Assembly (NCBI RefSeq): GCF_000151665.1
Contig: NW_013171819.1
Span: forward strand, 372,001 to 436,000
Source: Blastocystis hominis
Taxonomy: Eukaryota; Sar; Bigyra; Opalinata; Blastocystidae
Length of the DNA stretch: 64,000 nt
Reading direction: 5' to 3'
In this document: positions 8,018-15,609 of the stretch, one piece after another
Layout: each line of letters starts with the position of its first letter
Position numbering within the stretch: the stretch's first letter is position 1
Translations under genes and position numbers: made by a program
Notes under the pieces: model-generated
The model's input: the letters and a program-made list of their open reading frames with translations, nothing else
Told to the model about the DNA's origin: nothing
Database searches by the model: none

Positions 8018-9361
8018 CTATGCCAGTCCATACCTCGATCGTAGTCCTTTCTTTTTACTTTGTCGTACATTGCTATCTTTAGGTTGATCCACGTTTGCCA
8101 CGCCATCCCTCGGTTTCTGTACGAACTGGAATTCCTTGGTGTTGATAGCTTTGCTGTAGTCCTGTGGTTTGATTTCAACGGCTTCTTTGATGTCCAAGAG
8201 ATTGTACGTACGTCCCTTATTCACTTTGGCTCTATCACTTCTCGCTATACCCTTGCCTAGTTCCTCTTCGAGTTGCTGCACTTGTCGTTGCTTCTCTTCC
8301 ACTTCTTTGCGTTTTCGTTCATCACTCAATGCCTTCGGTAACTTCGATCGCATCTTGTTGATTGCTTGTTGTTTGCTACTCAGTTCGTATGGAACGTACT
8401 CGACCAACGAATCGTCATCCAGGTAGTACCATCGTGTGTGCATGCCCATCTGGATATCACGAAGTACCTCGCTCAAATTACTCGGTGGTGGTATCTTCAT
8501 TTTGCGCCACAAATCCTCTCGTCCAAGGATATCGTAGTACAAGAAGATTCGAGTGGCATTATCGATGATCTTGTTGCTCAATCGAGAGAATCCTTGAAAT
8601 GCAATGAAGCAACTGGTCTTTCGATGTCGACTCATGCAAGCCATGGTGTCCATGAAGTTCACCACCCAGTGATCGTTCGGCTTCGTGTACAAGTCGTCGA
8701 AGATGTAGATCGAGGGGTATGTGGTGTCATTGTAGATGGCCACACTTGATCCATCGTCATTCAATTGTTTGTACGCGACGTCCTCGCTATCCGTGAATTC
8801 TGGACGCACCTCACTATCGGTGTTGATCCATTGTGTCTTGATGCCTGCTTTGTTGGCGACATGTTTGAGCACTTGTGGACACTTGTTTTCATAGCTGACC
8901 TTTCCCATGAAGAAGCAGATCTTGTCGAACGAATGAGGTATCTCGTAGCACAACTGGTTGATGAGGAACGACTTACCCGACTTGGAAGGAGCAATGATGA
9001 GCGTGAATTGATTGAGGAATGTGTCCTGACAATCAAGTTCCCAGTCGAACTTCATAATGCCCATGCTCTCCTTGTTCTGTCGAAGATCCTGCAATTGCTC
9101 GTCAATGGTTTGCTCTGGTTGGATGTAGTCGGCTAGTTCTCGCAGTATTTTGGCATATTGCTTGCTCTTTTCTTCATCGGTTTCATTCTCCATCCGTTGT
9201 TTGATGGTATCCTGCATTACTTCGGCTTGATTGAGCGTATTTTCTGTTCTTCTTGTCAATCGTTTGTTGTTATAGGGACATCGATGGTTAAATCGTCTTA
9301 TTCGGTTCTTGATCGAGAGTAGTGTAGTGTCTATGTTGGGAATAATGGGGTTGTCTTCCAT
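8018..9361 (-). CDS. FtsK/HerA-type (A32-like) genome-packaging ATPase
   Basis: 447 aa. Walker A is APSKSGKS (residues 124-131) and Walker B is YIFDDLY (about 219-225). The order and the short central ATPase core match Polinton and virophage packaging ATPases, which pump the genome into the capsid. The N-terminus (1-110) is helical and charged; the C-terminus holds a KRKEVEEKQRQVQQLEEELG coiled stretch and a basic tail. It starts in a TAATAAATG context on the minus strand and heads a minus-strand group with the ssDNA-binding-like and capsid genes further right. No damage is seen. Confidence 0.88.
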   Translation of the reverse strand: MEDNPIIPNIDTTLLSIKNRIRRFNHRCPYNNKRLTRRTENTLNQAEVMQDTIKQRMENETDEEKSKQYAKILRELADYIQPEQTIDEQLQDLRQNKESMGIMKFDWELDCQDTFLNQFTLIIAPSKSGKSFLINQLCYEIPHSFDKICFFMGKVSYENKCPQVLKHVANKAGIKTQWINTDSEVRPEFTDSEDVAYKQLNDDGSSVAIYNDTTYPSIYIFDDLYTKPNDHWVVNFMDTMACMSRHRKTSCFIAFQGFSRLSNKIIDNATRIFLYYDILGREDLWRKMKIPPPSNLSEVLRDIQMGMHTRWYYLDDDSLVEYVPYELSSKQQAINKMRSKLPKALSDERKRKEVEEKQRQVQQLEEELGKGIARSDRAKVNKGRTYNLLDIKEAVEIKPQDYSKAINTKEFQFVQKPRDGVANVDQPKDSNVRQSKKKGLRSRYGLA

Positions 9362-9367
9362 TTATTA

Positions 9368-9387
9368 GGGAGGAACTTCGTTGCCCC
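9368..9387. repeat. Decayed hairpin upstream of ATPase
   Basis: GGGAGGAAC-TTC-GTTGCCCC, an imperfect stem. It lies just upstream of the ATPase start on the minus strand. Confidence 0.5.
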
Positions 9388-9450
9388 TATTTACTTTGGT
9401 TATCACGACATCCGCGATGCCCAAAGTGAAAAAGGAATCTATCACACACA

Positions 9451-9488
9451 GGGGCAACTTCGTTGCCCCGGGGAAGCTTCGCTTCCCC
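9451..9488. repeat. Double-hairpin element 4 (intergenic)
   Basis: GGGGCAAC-TTC-GTTGCCCC (9451-9469) joined to GGGGAAGC-TTC-GCTTCCCC (9470-9488). It is exactly 38 nt. The flanking heptamers ACACACA and TCACATA match at 5 of 7, consistent with an old 7-nt target duplication. It lies just beyond the end of the 177-aa gene. Confidence 0.9.
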
Positions 9489-9499
9489 TCACATACCTC

Positions 9500-10033
9500 T
9501 TACAAGAAATCGCAATCGAAGACACTATTCTTATCCTTGATCTTGATTTGCGTTGCTGTGAGTGATATGTACGAGAACTTATCACCATTTTTGCCCTCAA
9601 ATTCATTGCTCGTACCAGTTACTACGATATCGATCGTTGCATCCTTATATTCGCGAAGATCAGTACATGGCACATTTCGTAGATCGATTTTGATCGGTTT
9701 CTTGTCGTTATTCACGATCTTCGTGTTCGGACTCAATTTCACTTTGAACTGGATCTCACCATCGTATTCGCTCCACGGCTGATTCTCTCTCTTCGTCTCA
9801 TCGAGGATTCTTTTGAACACTTCCGATTGCTCCTTGGGCAGTGTGATGGAGAAAGTGTTGAACAGTTTCTTCTTGTCTGTTTCGAACTTTGAGTTGTCAC
9901 CCACGAAAACAATGGTAGCATCGGTGATCTTGCAAACATACTTAGCCGATTCGCCTTCTTTCTTGAATCCATTCGAAGTGAGAGACACATTGGAAGCATT
10001 GGAAAGATCGAAAACCTGAATCTTGTTGCTCAT
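9500..10033 (-). CDS. Possible ssDNA-binding (OB-fold-like) protein (177 aa)
   Basis: Beta-rich protein. The middle segment FSITLPKEQSEVFKRILDE and the C-terminal pattern (PIKIDLRNVPCTDLREYKDA, then FEGKNGDKFSYISLTATQIKI and an acidic tail DCDFL) recall phage-type single-stranded DNA-binding proteins. In those, an OB fold is followed by an acidic C-terminus. This is pattern recognition, not a confirmed match. By position next to the capsid gene it could instead be the minor capsid (penton) protein. It lies between the ATPase and the capsid gene on the same strand. Confidence 0.4.
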   Translation of the reverse strand: MSNKIQVFDLSNASNVSLTSNGFKKEGESAKYVCKITDATIVFVGDNSKFETDKKKLFNTFSITLPKEQSEVFKRILDETKRENQPWSEYDGEIQFKVKLSPNTKIVNNDKKPIKIDLRNVPCTDLREYKDATIDIVVTGTSNEFEGKNGDKFSYISLTATQIKIKDKNSVFDCDFL

Positions 10034-10083
10034 ATCTATTTATATTTATTTATTGAAATCTTTAAGTGATATTAGTTAGGCGT

Positions 10084-10121
10084 GGGGAAGCGTAGCTTCC
10101 CCGGGGGGCCTGCGGCTCCCC
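10084..10121. repeat. Double-hairpin element 5, abutting capsid stop codon
   Basis: GGGGAAGC-GTA-GCTTCCCC (10084-10102) joined to GGGGGGCC-TGC-GGCTCCCC (10103-10121, one G-T pair). It is exactly 38 nt and ends one base before the stop codon of the capsid gene. The flanks TTAGGCG (with one base between) and TTACGCT match at 5 of 7. Confidence 0.85.
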
Positions 10122-11417
10122 TTACGCTCCCACCGTGTTGGCACGGATCATGATGAGGTGCATCTGGATCGTCGCTGCAACATCCTCTTCCAACTCGATT
10201 TCGAACTGGATCTGATTCGATGCTCGCATCGGGAACCACTCGGCCAACGGGAAGGCGAAGATTCGGAACTGATTCAACCACGTCTTGTACGTCAACAGCG
10301 TGTCGTACTCGTCGGAACGACTATTGCAAAGATAGTCCATCCATTCGAAGAACGTGTGATCAATTCCATCAGGTGTGTTCGTGTTGTCCACATTGATGAT
10401 ACGCTTCTGTTCACCAGCGATGTTCAATGAGATCCGCTTGAATCGCACATCAAGGAGTTCCGAGAAATCGCCATTGTCGTCCGTGAACATCATGAACATC
10501 ATCTTGACGGGGAAGTTGACCAACACACGATCATCGATGAATCCCTGTCCACTTGGAATACGGAACGTCTTGGTCATGATCTGGTTCTTCACCAACTGAG
10601 TGTCTTCAGGATCGAAGGTCGAATCATCACTCGTCTTGTAACTGTGATACCAAAGCGTGCATGTATCGAAGTATACACCGGTGAAAGCCGTGGCTGATGG
10701 AACAGCGTCCGGACTTGTAGCGGTATTGATTTTGCCAGCATCGATGTAGAAGTATGCATCGTCGTTCGTGGGATAGATCTGAGCATCCATCTGCGTGAGA
10801 TTGATGAATCGTTCCTGAGAACAACCTTCGAAGATGTCTGCAAAGTTCACATTGATCGTCGTGTACGCCGTGGTCGAATTGTTCGGCTGTACGAACTTGA
10901 GCATGTTGTAGAACAACTTCCCACCATAAGGTCGACCCAGGATGGCCGCAGCTCTCTCGGTTTCATCGTCAGTATCGTAGTCCAATGCATCGTAGTAGAT
11001 GTAGGACAGTTCCTTCAATCCTTCATTCACCACATTGTTGTGCTTGTTGTCCGTGAGCGCATTCAAGAGTGACCGGATCTGACCGATGTTTTCATTGTCA
11101 GCACTCAGAGGCAAGGACGCCAGGTTCTCACCATTCCAATAGGTGTACGTGACCTTCGTGTTGTTCACGATGCCCGACATGTTCTTCTTCACTGGAACAT
11201 AGAATACCTTGGGTGAACCTGTTGCGTTATTTGCCAACCCGGTGATCTTGAGCTCTGAACGATTCATTCGAAGAGACTTGTAGAGATTGAAGTACACGTC
11301 ATCACCGGATGGTGCGATCGTCCAATTGATCACATCGGTCGACTTGATGTTATTGGACTGATTGCTGAACACAATCTGCGATTCGTAGTTATGCACAGGA
11401 GGAATTGTAGTTGCCAT
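10122..11417 (-). CDS. Major capsid protein, double-jelly-roll type (431 aa)
   Basis: Beta-rich protein with the features I expect of Polinton capsid proteins: an N-terminal strand region (VHNYESQIVF), a central variable part, and a C-terminus of LNQFRIFAFPLAEWFPMRASNQIQFEIELEE. That end resembles the final strands of double-jelly-roll capsids in Polintons and adintoviruses. The length (431) is short for the family. Supporting context: same strand as the packaging ATPase, and protease and pVI-like precursor nearby. No damage is seen. The start context is AGTAAATGG. A profile search or structure prediction would settle the call. Confidence 0.72.
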   Translation of the reverse strand: MATTIPPVHNYESQIVFSNQSNNIKSTDVINWTIAPSGDDVYFNLYKSLRMNRSELKITGLANNATGSPKVFYVPVKKNMSGIVNNTKVTYTYWNGENLASLPLSADNENIGQIRSLLNALTDNKHNNVVNEGLKELSYIYYDALDYDTDDETERAAAILGRPYGGKLFYNMLKFVQPNNSTTAYTTINVNFADIFEGCSQERFINLTQMDAQIYPTNDDAYFYIDAGKINTATSPDAVPSATAFTGVYFDTCTLWYHSYKTSDDSTFDPEDTQLVKNQIMTKTFRIPSGQGFIDDRVLVNFPVKMMFMMFTDDNGDFSELLDVRFKRISLNIAGEQKRIINVDNTNTPDGIDHTFFEWMDYLCNSRSDEYDTLLTYKTWLNQFRIFAFPLAEWFPMRASNQIQFEIELEEDVAATIQMHLIMIRANTVGA

Positions 11418-11455
11418 TTACTATAGGGAGAAAAATCGTTCTCGCTATATAATAA

Positions 11456-12757
11456 ATGTCAAGCACAGCAGAGAAACTTGTATATCTCCAGAACGGAGTA
11501 TTCAAACGCAAGGAGATGACGACTGGTCTCCAGTACTACCATAATGGAGCATTCAAGACCTTCCCACTACCAAGTGGGAATGGCACCTTCGTGCTCAGCA
11601 ATTACAACAACGACTTCACCTGGGTTGATTCGGGTGCCGTAGTACCTGAGCAGCCTGAAGAGTTCACCACGCTCGACAATTCGTACTTCAAAGGCAGTGA
11701 CAACCAGGCGATTACCATTGATTCCAAAGGCACGATTCCGTACTTTACCAGCAATAGCACCTTCGGTGAGCTCGATCTGCCTAGTAGCGGCAAGTACGTG
11801 CTGAACATGGACGAAGATGGCAATCCTTCGTTCCTGTTATTCAGTGCGACTACGATCAACACGGCTATCGGTCTCGGTACCACATCGAACAAGTACGCGA
11901 TTGCCAACTGGAACTCGACAACGAGCACTCGTACAAATCTGTTCCTGCCAGATCAGTCCGGGACGTACATCCTGAAAGGAGTAGAGGCTGGGGCTTTCGG
12001 AATTCAGTACACATTCGAGACAATGAACGCCTCAACTCTATTCCACGATTGCCTCGGCGTGCAGTCGACGAACCTGTGTCTCATTGCTTACAAGGGCAAT
12101 AGTGCATTCGGTGTGAACGTGCCTGCGATGAATAACTCTTCTGGCTACTTCGTCTTCAAGAACGAGACAAATACTGAAGTACCCACAACGAGCATCCTTG
12201 ACTCCAATGTAATCTATAAAGATATTCTTGGATGTACGAATGAAGAACAATGTATCGTGATCAATTATGGAACGGGTGTGAGCAAATTGACCATCCCGTC
12301 CAACTCAGGATCGTACTTGCTGAACGTGACTAGCAGTGGAATATCCTTCGAGCCACAGCCTGCCAAGCTCTCCAAGACGTTCACGTACTCTTGGTCTGGT
12401 AGTGGTCACACCGTCGTATCCGAGATACTCGGATCAGACAATTCGAACTTGACGGAAGAACTCATGTTATCTTCGAACAGCAAGTATCTGGTCACGATTA
12501 ATTTGAGTCTCAAGTGTGATAACTACGAGCAGGCATTCGTAGGCTTTACAGACACGCCGACCTTGGTAATCACTACGTCTCAAGCAACGTTGCTGAAGAC
12601 AACACTTGACAACCCAACCCCAACAATGAACGTCTCTGGCACATCTATATTTTCACCGTTAAAAGATGGTGGATTACAACTCGTTGTGACACGCGGTGGT
12701 GATACAACTATCTCGCACTTATACTCGAACTTCCAAGTCACGATTGTAGAACTTTAA
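11456..12757 (+). CDS. Tail-fibre-like protein with repeated LPS-G-YVL motifs (433 aa)
   Basis: At least four copies of a short motif are spread over the first two thirds: LPSGNGTFVLS, LPSSGKYVLN, LPDQSGTYILK and IPSNSGSYLLN. This pattern is familiar from phage and virus tail-fibre shafts. The C-terminal 130 residues (from SKTFTYSW to the end) are strand-rich and could form a trimeric C1q/TNF-like receptor-binding head. Adhesion to the host surface is inferred. The gene diverges from the capsid gene, with starts 38 nt apart, both in TAAATG context. The 206-aa minus-strand gene at 14419 shares the N-terminal motif. Confidence 0.65.
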   Translation: MSSTAEKLVYLQNGVFKRKEMTTGLQYYHNGAFKTFPLPSGNGTFVLSNYNNDFTWVDSGAVVPEQPEEFTTLDNSYFKGSDNQAITIDSKGTIPYFTSNSTFGELDLPSSGKYVLNMDEDGNPSFLLFSATTINTAIGLGTTSNKYAIANWNSTTSTRTNLFLPDQSGTYILKGVEAGAFGIQYTFETMNASTLFHDCLGVQSTNLCLIAYKGNSAFGVNVPAMNNSSGYFVFKNETNTEVPTTSILDSNVIYKDILGCTNEEQCIVINYGTGVSKLTIPSNSGSYLLNVTSSGISFEPQPAKLSKTFTYSWSGSGHTVVSEILGSDNSNLTEELMLSSNSKYLVTINLSLKCDNYEQAFVGFTDTPTLVITTSQATLLKTTLDNPTPTMNVSGTSIFSPLKDGGLQLVVTRGGDTTISHLYSNFQVTIVEL

Positions 12758-12805
12758 GGGACAAAGTGAAATAAGGGCGACTTGGAAACCATAGCTTCCA
12801 GTCTT

Positions 12806-13120
12806 TTACTTTGGCGGTAATCGTTTACCCGATACACATTCGAGTTGATCAAATGCAACACCATCGATATCAATGATAATTATATCACCACCTAATGTCA
12901 TCACACGATGACCTTCGATATCATAGATATTCTCATTGAAAGCACGGAGTTCAGCAATGTTTCGGGGAAGGTTCGCTTCCCCGGCGGGACTTTGTGGGAA
13001 GCCTTCGGCTTCCCGGGGCGACTTTGTCGCCCCACTTTGTCCCCCATACTTCACTATGTATTTATCATCATAACATGATTTCACAAGAAGATGTTGAAGA
13101 TCGGGTGAATTTATCATCAT
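12806..13120 (-). CDS. Small protein carrying a nested palindrome insertion (104 aa)
   Basis: Not recognised. The C-terminal half (NIAELRAFNENIYDIEGHRV, then GGDIIIIDIDGVAFDQLE) looks like real compact coding sequence and ends PPK-stop within the CCAAAGTAAA word. The middle third is translated from two nested double hairpins (12964-13045) and reads as a Gly/Pro/Ser-rich linker. Two insertions of 38+7 nt add 90 nt, so the frame is preserved. It converges with the fibre gene upstream. The start at 13120 is tentative. Confidence 0.45.
   Translation of the reverse strand: MMINSPDLQHLLVKSCYDDKYIVKYGGQSGATKSPREAEGFPQSPAGEANLPRNIAELRAFNENIYDIEGHRVMTLGGDIIIIDIDGVAFDQLECVSGKRLPPK
12964..13045. repeat. 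Nested pair of double-hairpin elements with 7-nt target duplications
   Basis: Inner element 12996-13033: GGGAAGCC-TTC-GGCTTCCC joined to GGGGCGAC-TTT-GTCGCCCC, exactly 38 nt. It is flanked by the perfect direct repeat ACTTTGT (12989-12995 and 13034-13040). Removing it and one repeat restores an outer double hairpin: GGGGAAGG-TTC-GCTTCCCC (12964-12982), then GGCGGGAC-TTT-GTCCCCC split by the insertion. The outer one is flanked by ATGTTTC (12957-12963) and ATACTTC (13046-13052), 5 of 7 matching. The inner copy is therefore younger. Confidence 0.9.
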
Positions 13121-13290
13121 ATAAGGAGGATTATACTCATTATGATAATTTGTACCTTTGGGATCATCAACAATGAATTAATCATATCATGCACGTATTT
13201 ACGTGTGATATCAAGACGTTCATCATTCATCCAACAGTTCATTTGTATTTCTATTTATGTTTACATTATTTAAATCTATTTAGGCATCCC

Positions 13291-13482
13291 TCATTTCACT
13301 TTAATCTCTGTCGGACTGATCGATATATCACTCCCACTGTCGTCATCGGATCCATTCTTCTCGTTGTACACGCACAGGCAGTGACATCTGTCCTTGCATT
13401 TCGAGTCAACCACTAGCTTGTGGTTCTTCCTTCCACTCATCCATTTCCATGCACTTTTCAGCCATTGAATAAAGCGGTTCAT
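13291..13482 (-). CDS. Small basic/Trp-rich protein (63 aa)
   Basis: Short protein with an amphipathic N-terminus (MNRFIQWLKSAWKWMSGRK), a CKDRCHCLC cysteine cluster and an acidic Ser/Asp stretch. Not recognised. Support for being real: the start has the TAAATG context and is placed back-to-back with the integrase start, and the end (IKVK-stop) carries an AAAGTGAAA word similar to other 3' ends. Confidence 0.4.
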   Translation of the reverse strand: MNRFIQWLKSAWKWMSGRKNHKLVVDSKCKDRCHCLCVYNEKNGSDDDSGSDISISPTEIKVK

Positions 13483-13487
13483 TTATG
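13480..13487. promoter_or_regulatory. Shared divergent start region, integrase and 63-aa gene
   Basis: CATTTATG holds the minus-strand ATG (13480-13482) and the plus-strand ATG (13485-13487), only two bases apart. If both are used, the promoters must overlap each other's coding sequence or the transcripts must have very short leaders. Confidence 0.45.
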
Positions 13488-14468
13488 AATGAAATCAAGG
13501 AACTAAGGAAACCAGCCAAGCGAAAAGGTGCAACTCGAGTGATCATCAGTTCATTCAAGAGAAACATATACTTCATCGATCTCATCGATTTCTCTTCCAA
13601 ACAAGACAAATGGATTCAGGAAGTGTTGGGCAGACAGAAGAGTACAGGATTCCACAAGAATCGTGGATACAAGTATGTCCTTGTATGCATTGATGGATAT
13701 TCGAAATACCTGATGGCTCGGCGACTGAAAAGCAAGAGTGCTACAGAAGTCACGCATGCGATGAAGGATATCATTCAAACATACGGACCACCAAAGCATA
13801 TTTGCTCTGATCGAGGTACCGAGTTCACCAATGCCATCTTTCGTACCAACATCTTGGACAAGTACGACATCACCATGTATCACATGGATTCAGCGAATAA
13901 AGCAGTACTAGCCGAACGAGCAATTCGAGATATCAAGGAAGACATCATGGTTCCATTCAATCAATCGAAAGGTGTGTGGTTCGACTTGATCGATGGTGCC
14001 GTTCGTCGACACAATGCAAGGAAGAACAGAGACATCGGATATACACCCACTGACATTTGGAACAACAACATCTTGTACACGGAGAAGACAGAACCATCCA
14101 ACATGACAGCGAAGGACACAACACCTCAATTCGATGTTGGTGATTATGTTCGAGTGACACGAAGACCTCGCGTTCTGGAAAAGCGATCATTGACCAGCAA
14201 ATGGTCTCAGGACTTGTATCAAGTTGTTGACATTGACGATCGATTCATGCCATTGATGTACGAAGTGAAGAATATGGAAAGCGGTAGCAAGCAGAAGTGC
14301 TATCATTGGGAACTCCTGGCAAGCAAATGCAAACCACAGCCAGCACCACCAGTCACGCGATCCAAGAGTCGAAAGGAACCCAATGCATTGCGAGATGCAG
14401 CAAGGTCACATCGACCCATTACGAGGAGTCAGAAACAACGTCGCCTAAATGTTCGAAAACGATCGTGA
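13485..14468 (+). CDS. Retrovirus-type (rve) DDE integrase
   Basis: 327 aa. The catalytic core has D32 (FIDLIDF), D109 (CSDRGTEFTN) and E144 (LAERAIRDIK); the 34 residues between the last two fit the D-D(35)E pattern. The C-terminal part (FDVGDYVRVTRRPRV ... WSQDLYQVVDID) is the SH3/chromo-like DNA-binding module usual in Polinton integrases. The tail is basic. No N-terminal HHCC zinc finger is visible. Its job is insertion of the element into host DNA. The 3' end overlaps the convergent 206-aa gene by about 50 nt. Confidence 0.92.
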   Translation: MNEIKELRKPAKRKGATRVIISSFKRNIYFIDLIDFSSKQDKWIQEVLGRQKSTGFHKNRGYKYVLVCIDGYSKYLMARRLKSKSATEVTHAMKDIIQTYGPPKHICSDRGTEFTNAIFRTNILDKYDITMYHMDSANKAVLAERAIRDIKEDIMVPFNQSKGVWFDLIDGAVRRHNARKNRDIGYTPTDIWNNNILYTEKTEPSNMTAKDTTPQFDVGDYVRVTRRPRVLEKRSLTSKWSQDLYQVVDIDDRFMPLMYEVKNMESGSKQKCYHWELLASKCKPQPAPPVTRSKSRKEPNALRDAARSHRPITRSQKQRRLNVRKRS

Positions 14469-15039
14469 TGCTCTTCACACCACCTAGAAGCATGAGAGGG
14501 AGATTCGAATACGTACGAAGGACAGGAGAGTTGCCCCCAACATTCACAACAGCATAACCAGTGTGAGACACAAGACTATTCAATGTATCGATGTACGGTC
14601 TGTCTAGGATAGGCGTGTTGTCAAACGTGACTAGCACTCGATAACCCTTTTCAACCACCGATTCGATTGACATGCAATCGTTGAACATGTCGTAGGGGGA
14701 GGCATGGCCTCCCCCGGGGGAAGCAGAGCTTCCCCCATTGTCAGGAAGGTACGTTATGACAGTCGTGGTTATCAGGTATGATCCGGACGGCATAGGCGGC
14801 ATACCATCACCACCCCATTCGCTATTGAATGATTCGGTAGTTTCTGGTGTGTATTCGAAGACAAATGCTTCGTTCGCTTTCACGATACAAGCCGCACTCC
14901 CCCACGAGTATTGAGGAACACCATCCACTGTCTCTCGAATTAGCACATGATGACCGTCCTTCTCTGGCATGTTGATGAGCATGTTGTCGAGCTTCTTGAA
15001 CGTGTAGTTGTTTCCATTGCTACTGAAAATGTACGACAT
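14419..15039 (-). CDS. Short fibre-like protein (206 aa)
   Basis: The N-terminus (NMPEKDGHHVLIRETVDGVPQYSW) follows the same short motif as the 433-aa fibre protein. The C-terminal half is strand-rich (RVLVTFDNTPIL ... SNLPLMLLGGVKSITIVFEHL), like a small receptor-binding head. A double hairpin (14695-14736) is inserted in frame as a Gly/Ser/Pro-rich linker between the two halves. Probably an attachment protein or fibre paralogue (inferred). The start is AGTAAATG, sharing sequence with the 3' end of the 170-aa gene upstream. Confidence 0.5.
   Translation of the reverse strand: MSYIFSSNGNNYTFKKLDNMLINMPEKDGHHVLIRETVDGVPQYSWGSAACIVKANEAFVFEYTPETTESFNSEWGGDGMPPMPSGSYLITTTVITYLPDNGGSSASPGGGHASPYDMFNDCMSIESVVEKGYRVLVTFDNTPILDRPYIDTLNSLVSHTGYAVVNVGGNSPVLRTYSNLPLMLLGGVKSITIVFEHLGDVVSDSS
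14695..14736. repeat. Double-hairpin element 6, in frame inside 206-aa gene
   Basis: GGGGGAGGC-ATG-GCCTCCCCC (14695-14715) joined to GGGGGAAGC-AGA-GCTTCCCCC (14716-14736). Stems of 9 bp make this a long member, 42 nt. TGTC occurs on both sides but not in register, so a target duplication is doubtful. Confidence 0.85.
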
Positions 15040-15056
15040 TTACTTTTTACTTTGGA
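15040..15056 (-). promoter_or_regulatory. CCAAAGTAAAAAGTAAATG junction of two minus-strand genes
   Basis: The 170-aa gene ends inside CCAAAGTAA (Pro-Lys-stop), and AGTAAATG starts the 206-aa gene seven bases later. The 3'-end word and the start word of the element are thus fused in about 20 nt. Confidence 0.5.
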
Positions 15057-15559
15057 TGATTTCGTTGATATGCACGAACGTACACACCCTTCAGACACGC
15101 GCCATCATCGATGAACAGATCGGACAACTCGGGAGGCACTTTATCATCCACAACTTTGTAGACCACGCGTACATAGTAGTTGGAGAAGAAGTAAACAGCA
15201 CGATTCTCGGTTACCACAGGTACCACATAAGGCTGTGTGTCATACGTCCTACAGAAAACGTTCAAAGGCACACCGAGCAGACCATTGGATTTCAATTGAG
15301 GCAATAGATACTCCCATTCATCCTCGGTAAACAAAGGTGGACGAGTTTCATCCAACGTCATCTCCATGCAATCATAGTCGTGCAAGATCAAACCACAGTT
15401 CACATTTGCTTGCGGGGAGCAAACACTGAAGCCGAATAGACGCTCGGAATTGATCGGATACTTGGTGTGAATGATAATGTCGGCGAGTTCGATATTCTCG
15501 TCCTCACAAGTGCGTACCAGGGAAGACCATGTGTTGTTCTCTGTTTTCTTGTACTTCAT
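15047..15559 (-). CDS. Unknown protein (170 aa)
   Basis: Not recognised. Mixed alpha/beta composition with an aromatic, strand-like C-terminal half (VYFFSNYYVRVVYKVVDD) and a central acidic stretch. No transmembrane span or catalytic motif is seen. It is followed by the fibre-like 206-aa gene, probably in one transcription unit. Given its size and beta-rich end, a minor virion protein is possible; this is inference from context only. The start context is CTAAATG. Confidence 0.55.
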   Translation of the reverse strand: MKYKKTENNTWSSLVRTCEDENIELADIIIHTKYPINSERLFGFSVCSPQANVNCGLILHDYDCMEMTLDETRPPLFTEDEWEYLLPQLKSNGLLGVPLNVFCRTYDTQPYVVPVVTENRAVYFFSNYYVRVVYKVVDDKVPPELSDLFIDDGACLKGVYVRAYQRNHPK

Positions 15560-15609
15560 TTAGGGAAGCATCTAGGGTTAAAAGAGAAAATATAAATATA
15601 TAAATATAA

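Noticed and set aside
11456-12757. 433-aa fibre-like protein as second capsid protein
   Set aside because: The repeated LPS-G-YVL motif fits a fibre shaft, and the 431-aa minus-strand protein has the better capsid-like C-terminus.
2979-14736. GC-rich hairpins as intrinsic transcription terminators
   Set aside because: Several lie inside genes in frame, and no T-run follows. The target duplications fit insertion better.
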